From Rubrivivax sp. (GTDB lineage Bacteria > Pseudomonadota > Gammaproteobacteria > Burkholderiales > Burkholderiaceae_C): a DNA stretch of 39,787 nt. The stretch spans positions 1-39,787 of the forward strand of contig JAHECD010000034.1 of assembly GCA_024641945.1 (NCBI GenBank), read 5' to 3'. Positions within the stretch are counted from its first letter, which is position 1, and every line of letters starts with the position of its first letter. Below, piece by piece: positions 39,190 to 39,787 of the stretch. Under the pieces are notes generated by a model. That model was not told the DNA's origin. It was given only the letters and a program-made list of their open reading frames with translations, and made no database searches. Position numbers and translations under genes: made by a program.

Positions 39190-39275
39190 GGAAGGGCAGG
39201 CTCCTGAAGTCTCGGGGTCCGGGCCGGCGCGTCGGCTGGCACGTCAATGAGATGTGCCGTCGGCGCGACCGTGGG

Positions 39276-39787
39276 TCACGCGTGGGTGTGCTTGTCGGCC
39301 TCCGACGTGAAGCTGTCCGCAAAGAACTCGTCGGACGGCAGGCCGCAGCGGGCAATGAAATCGATTTGCGCCGCGTCGACCATCACCGGCGCGCCGCAGG
39401 CATACACCTGATGTCCCGACAGATCGGGCAGATCGGTCATGACGGCTTGGTGGACGAATCCGGTGCGGCCGGTCCATCGGTCGTCCGTCCTGGGCTCGCT
39501 CAGCACGGGAACGTAGCGCAGGTTGGCCATCTGGGCGGCTGCCTGCTCGGCCCATGTGTGCTGATAGAGGTCGTCCCGGGTTCGGCACCCCCAGTACAGC
39601 ACGGCCGGCCGGCTGATGCCGGTGGCCTGCATGTGCTCGACGATCGACTTGATCGGTGCAAATCCCGTGCCGCTTGCCAGCAGCACGATCGGCTTGTCGG
39701 CGTCCTCGCGCAGGAAGAAGCTGCCGAACGGGCCTTCCATGCGCAGGATGTCCTTCTCCTTCATCGCGCCGAAGACGTGATCCGTGA
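39276..39787 (-). CDS. ferredoxin-type NAD(P)H reductase, C-terminal part
   Basis: The frame is open to the window edge, so the N-terminus (2Fe-2S and part of the FAD domain) is off the window; an internal ATG at 39764 is not the true start. The visible 170 residues are a ferredoxin-NADP reductase-like C-terminal half: EGPFGSFFLRED ends the flavin domain, ASGTGFAPIKSIVEH binds the NAD(P) pyrophosphate, LYWGCRTRDDLY follows, and VYACGAPVMVDAAQ is the closing motif. It resembles proteins annotated as CDP-6-deoxy-delta-3,4-glucoseen reductase in Burkholderiales; the physiological electron partner is unknown. Confidence 0.87.
   Translation of the reverse strand, partial: TDHVFGAMKEKDILRMEGPFGSFFLREDADKPIVLLASGTGFAPIKSIVEHMQATGISRPAVLYWGCRTRDDLYQHTWAEQAAAQMANLRYVPVLSEPRTDDRWTGRTGFVHQAVMTDLPDLSGHQVYACGAPVMVDAAQIDFIARCGLPSDEFFADSFTSEADKHTHA

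Overview
The window is a gene-dense, GC-rich stretch of bacterial chromosome. Gene content and protein wording fit a betaproteobacterium of the order Burkholderiales, possibly the Rubrivivax/Leptothrix/Methylibium side; that placement is inference from remembered family resemblance, not a search. I see no phage genes, insertion sequences, CRISPR array or rRNA, and the only tRNA is tRNA-Ser(CGA). No gap between genes exceeds about 220 bases.

Layout, left to right. (1) 1-4119: the end of a methanol-oxidation accessory operon, mxaS(DUF58, cut by the edge)-mxaA-mxaC-mxaK-mxaL, every junction overlapping. (2) 4121-5478, minus: Smr-domain protein and RadC. (3) 5571-8496: FKBP-type isomerase and IspH, then SerRS followed by tRNA-Ser(CGA). 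(4) 8622-13680: small secreted protein, SDR oxidoreductase, lipoprotein, then a Spy/CpxP-like periplasmic protein, a strong terminator, and an OmpR-type regulator/sensor kinase pair resembling CpxRA. (5) 13658-19099, all minus: MATE exporter, DUF3717-DUF1289 protein, an exported metallo-beta-lactamase-fold hydrolase of the methyl parathion hydrolase/dihydrocoumarin hydrolase family, LEA-type lipoprotein, carboxylesterase, and a TrpRS with a four-cysteine Fe-S motif. (6) 19180-25113: PurN, DUF1345 and DUF1653 proteins, RsmB-like methyltransferase, membrane fatty-acid desaturase, ribosomal proteins L33 and L28, thioredoxin reductase. (7) 25286-30330: Crp/Fnr regulator, FtsK, LolA, RarA, a common proteobacterial cluster. 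(8) 30368-35854: Lrp-type regulator divergent from alanine dehydrogenase, then livHMGF. (9) 35912-39787: DUF721/DciA-like protein, Bug-type binding protein, a 52-codon cysteine-rich ORF, formate-tetrahydrofolate ligase, and the end of a ferredoxin-type NAD(P)H reductase.

Themes. The mxa genes and formate-tetrahydrofolate ligase both belong to one-carbon metabolism, though they lie 33 kb apart. Four-base stop/start overlaps join nine gene pairs, so translational coupling is the local rule. The Spy-like/regulator/kinase set, LolA and two lipoproteins point to envelope upkeep. Most of the window is ordinary housekeeping. The best leads are the hydrolase at 15636-16604, which carries the pre-pesticide state at all five positions known to create methyl parathion hydrolase, a small cysteine-rich ORF at 37327, and several compact regulatory structures between genes.
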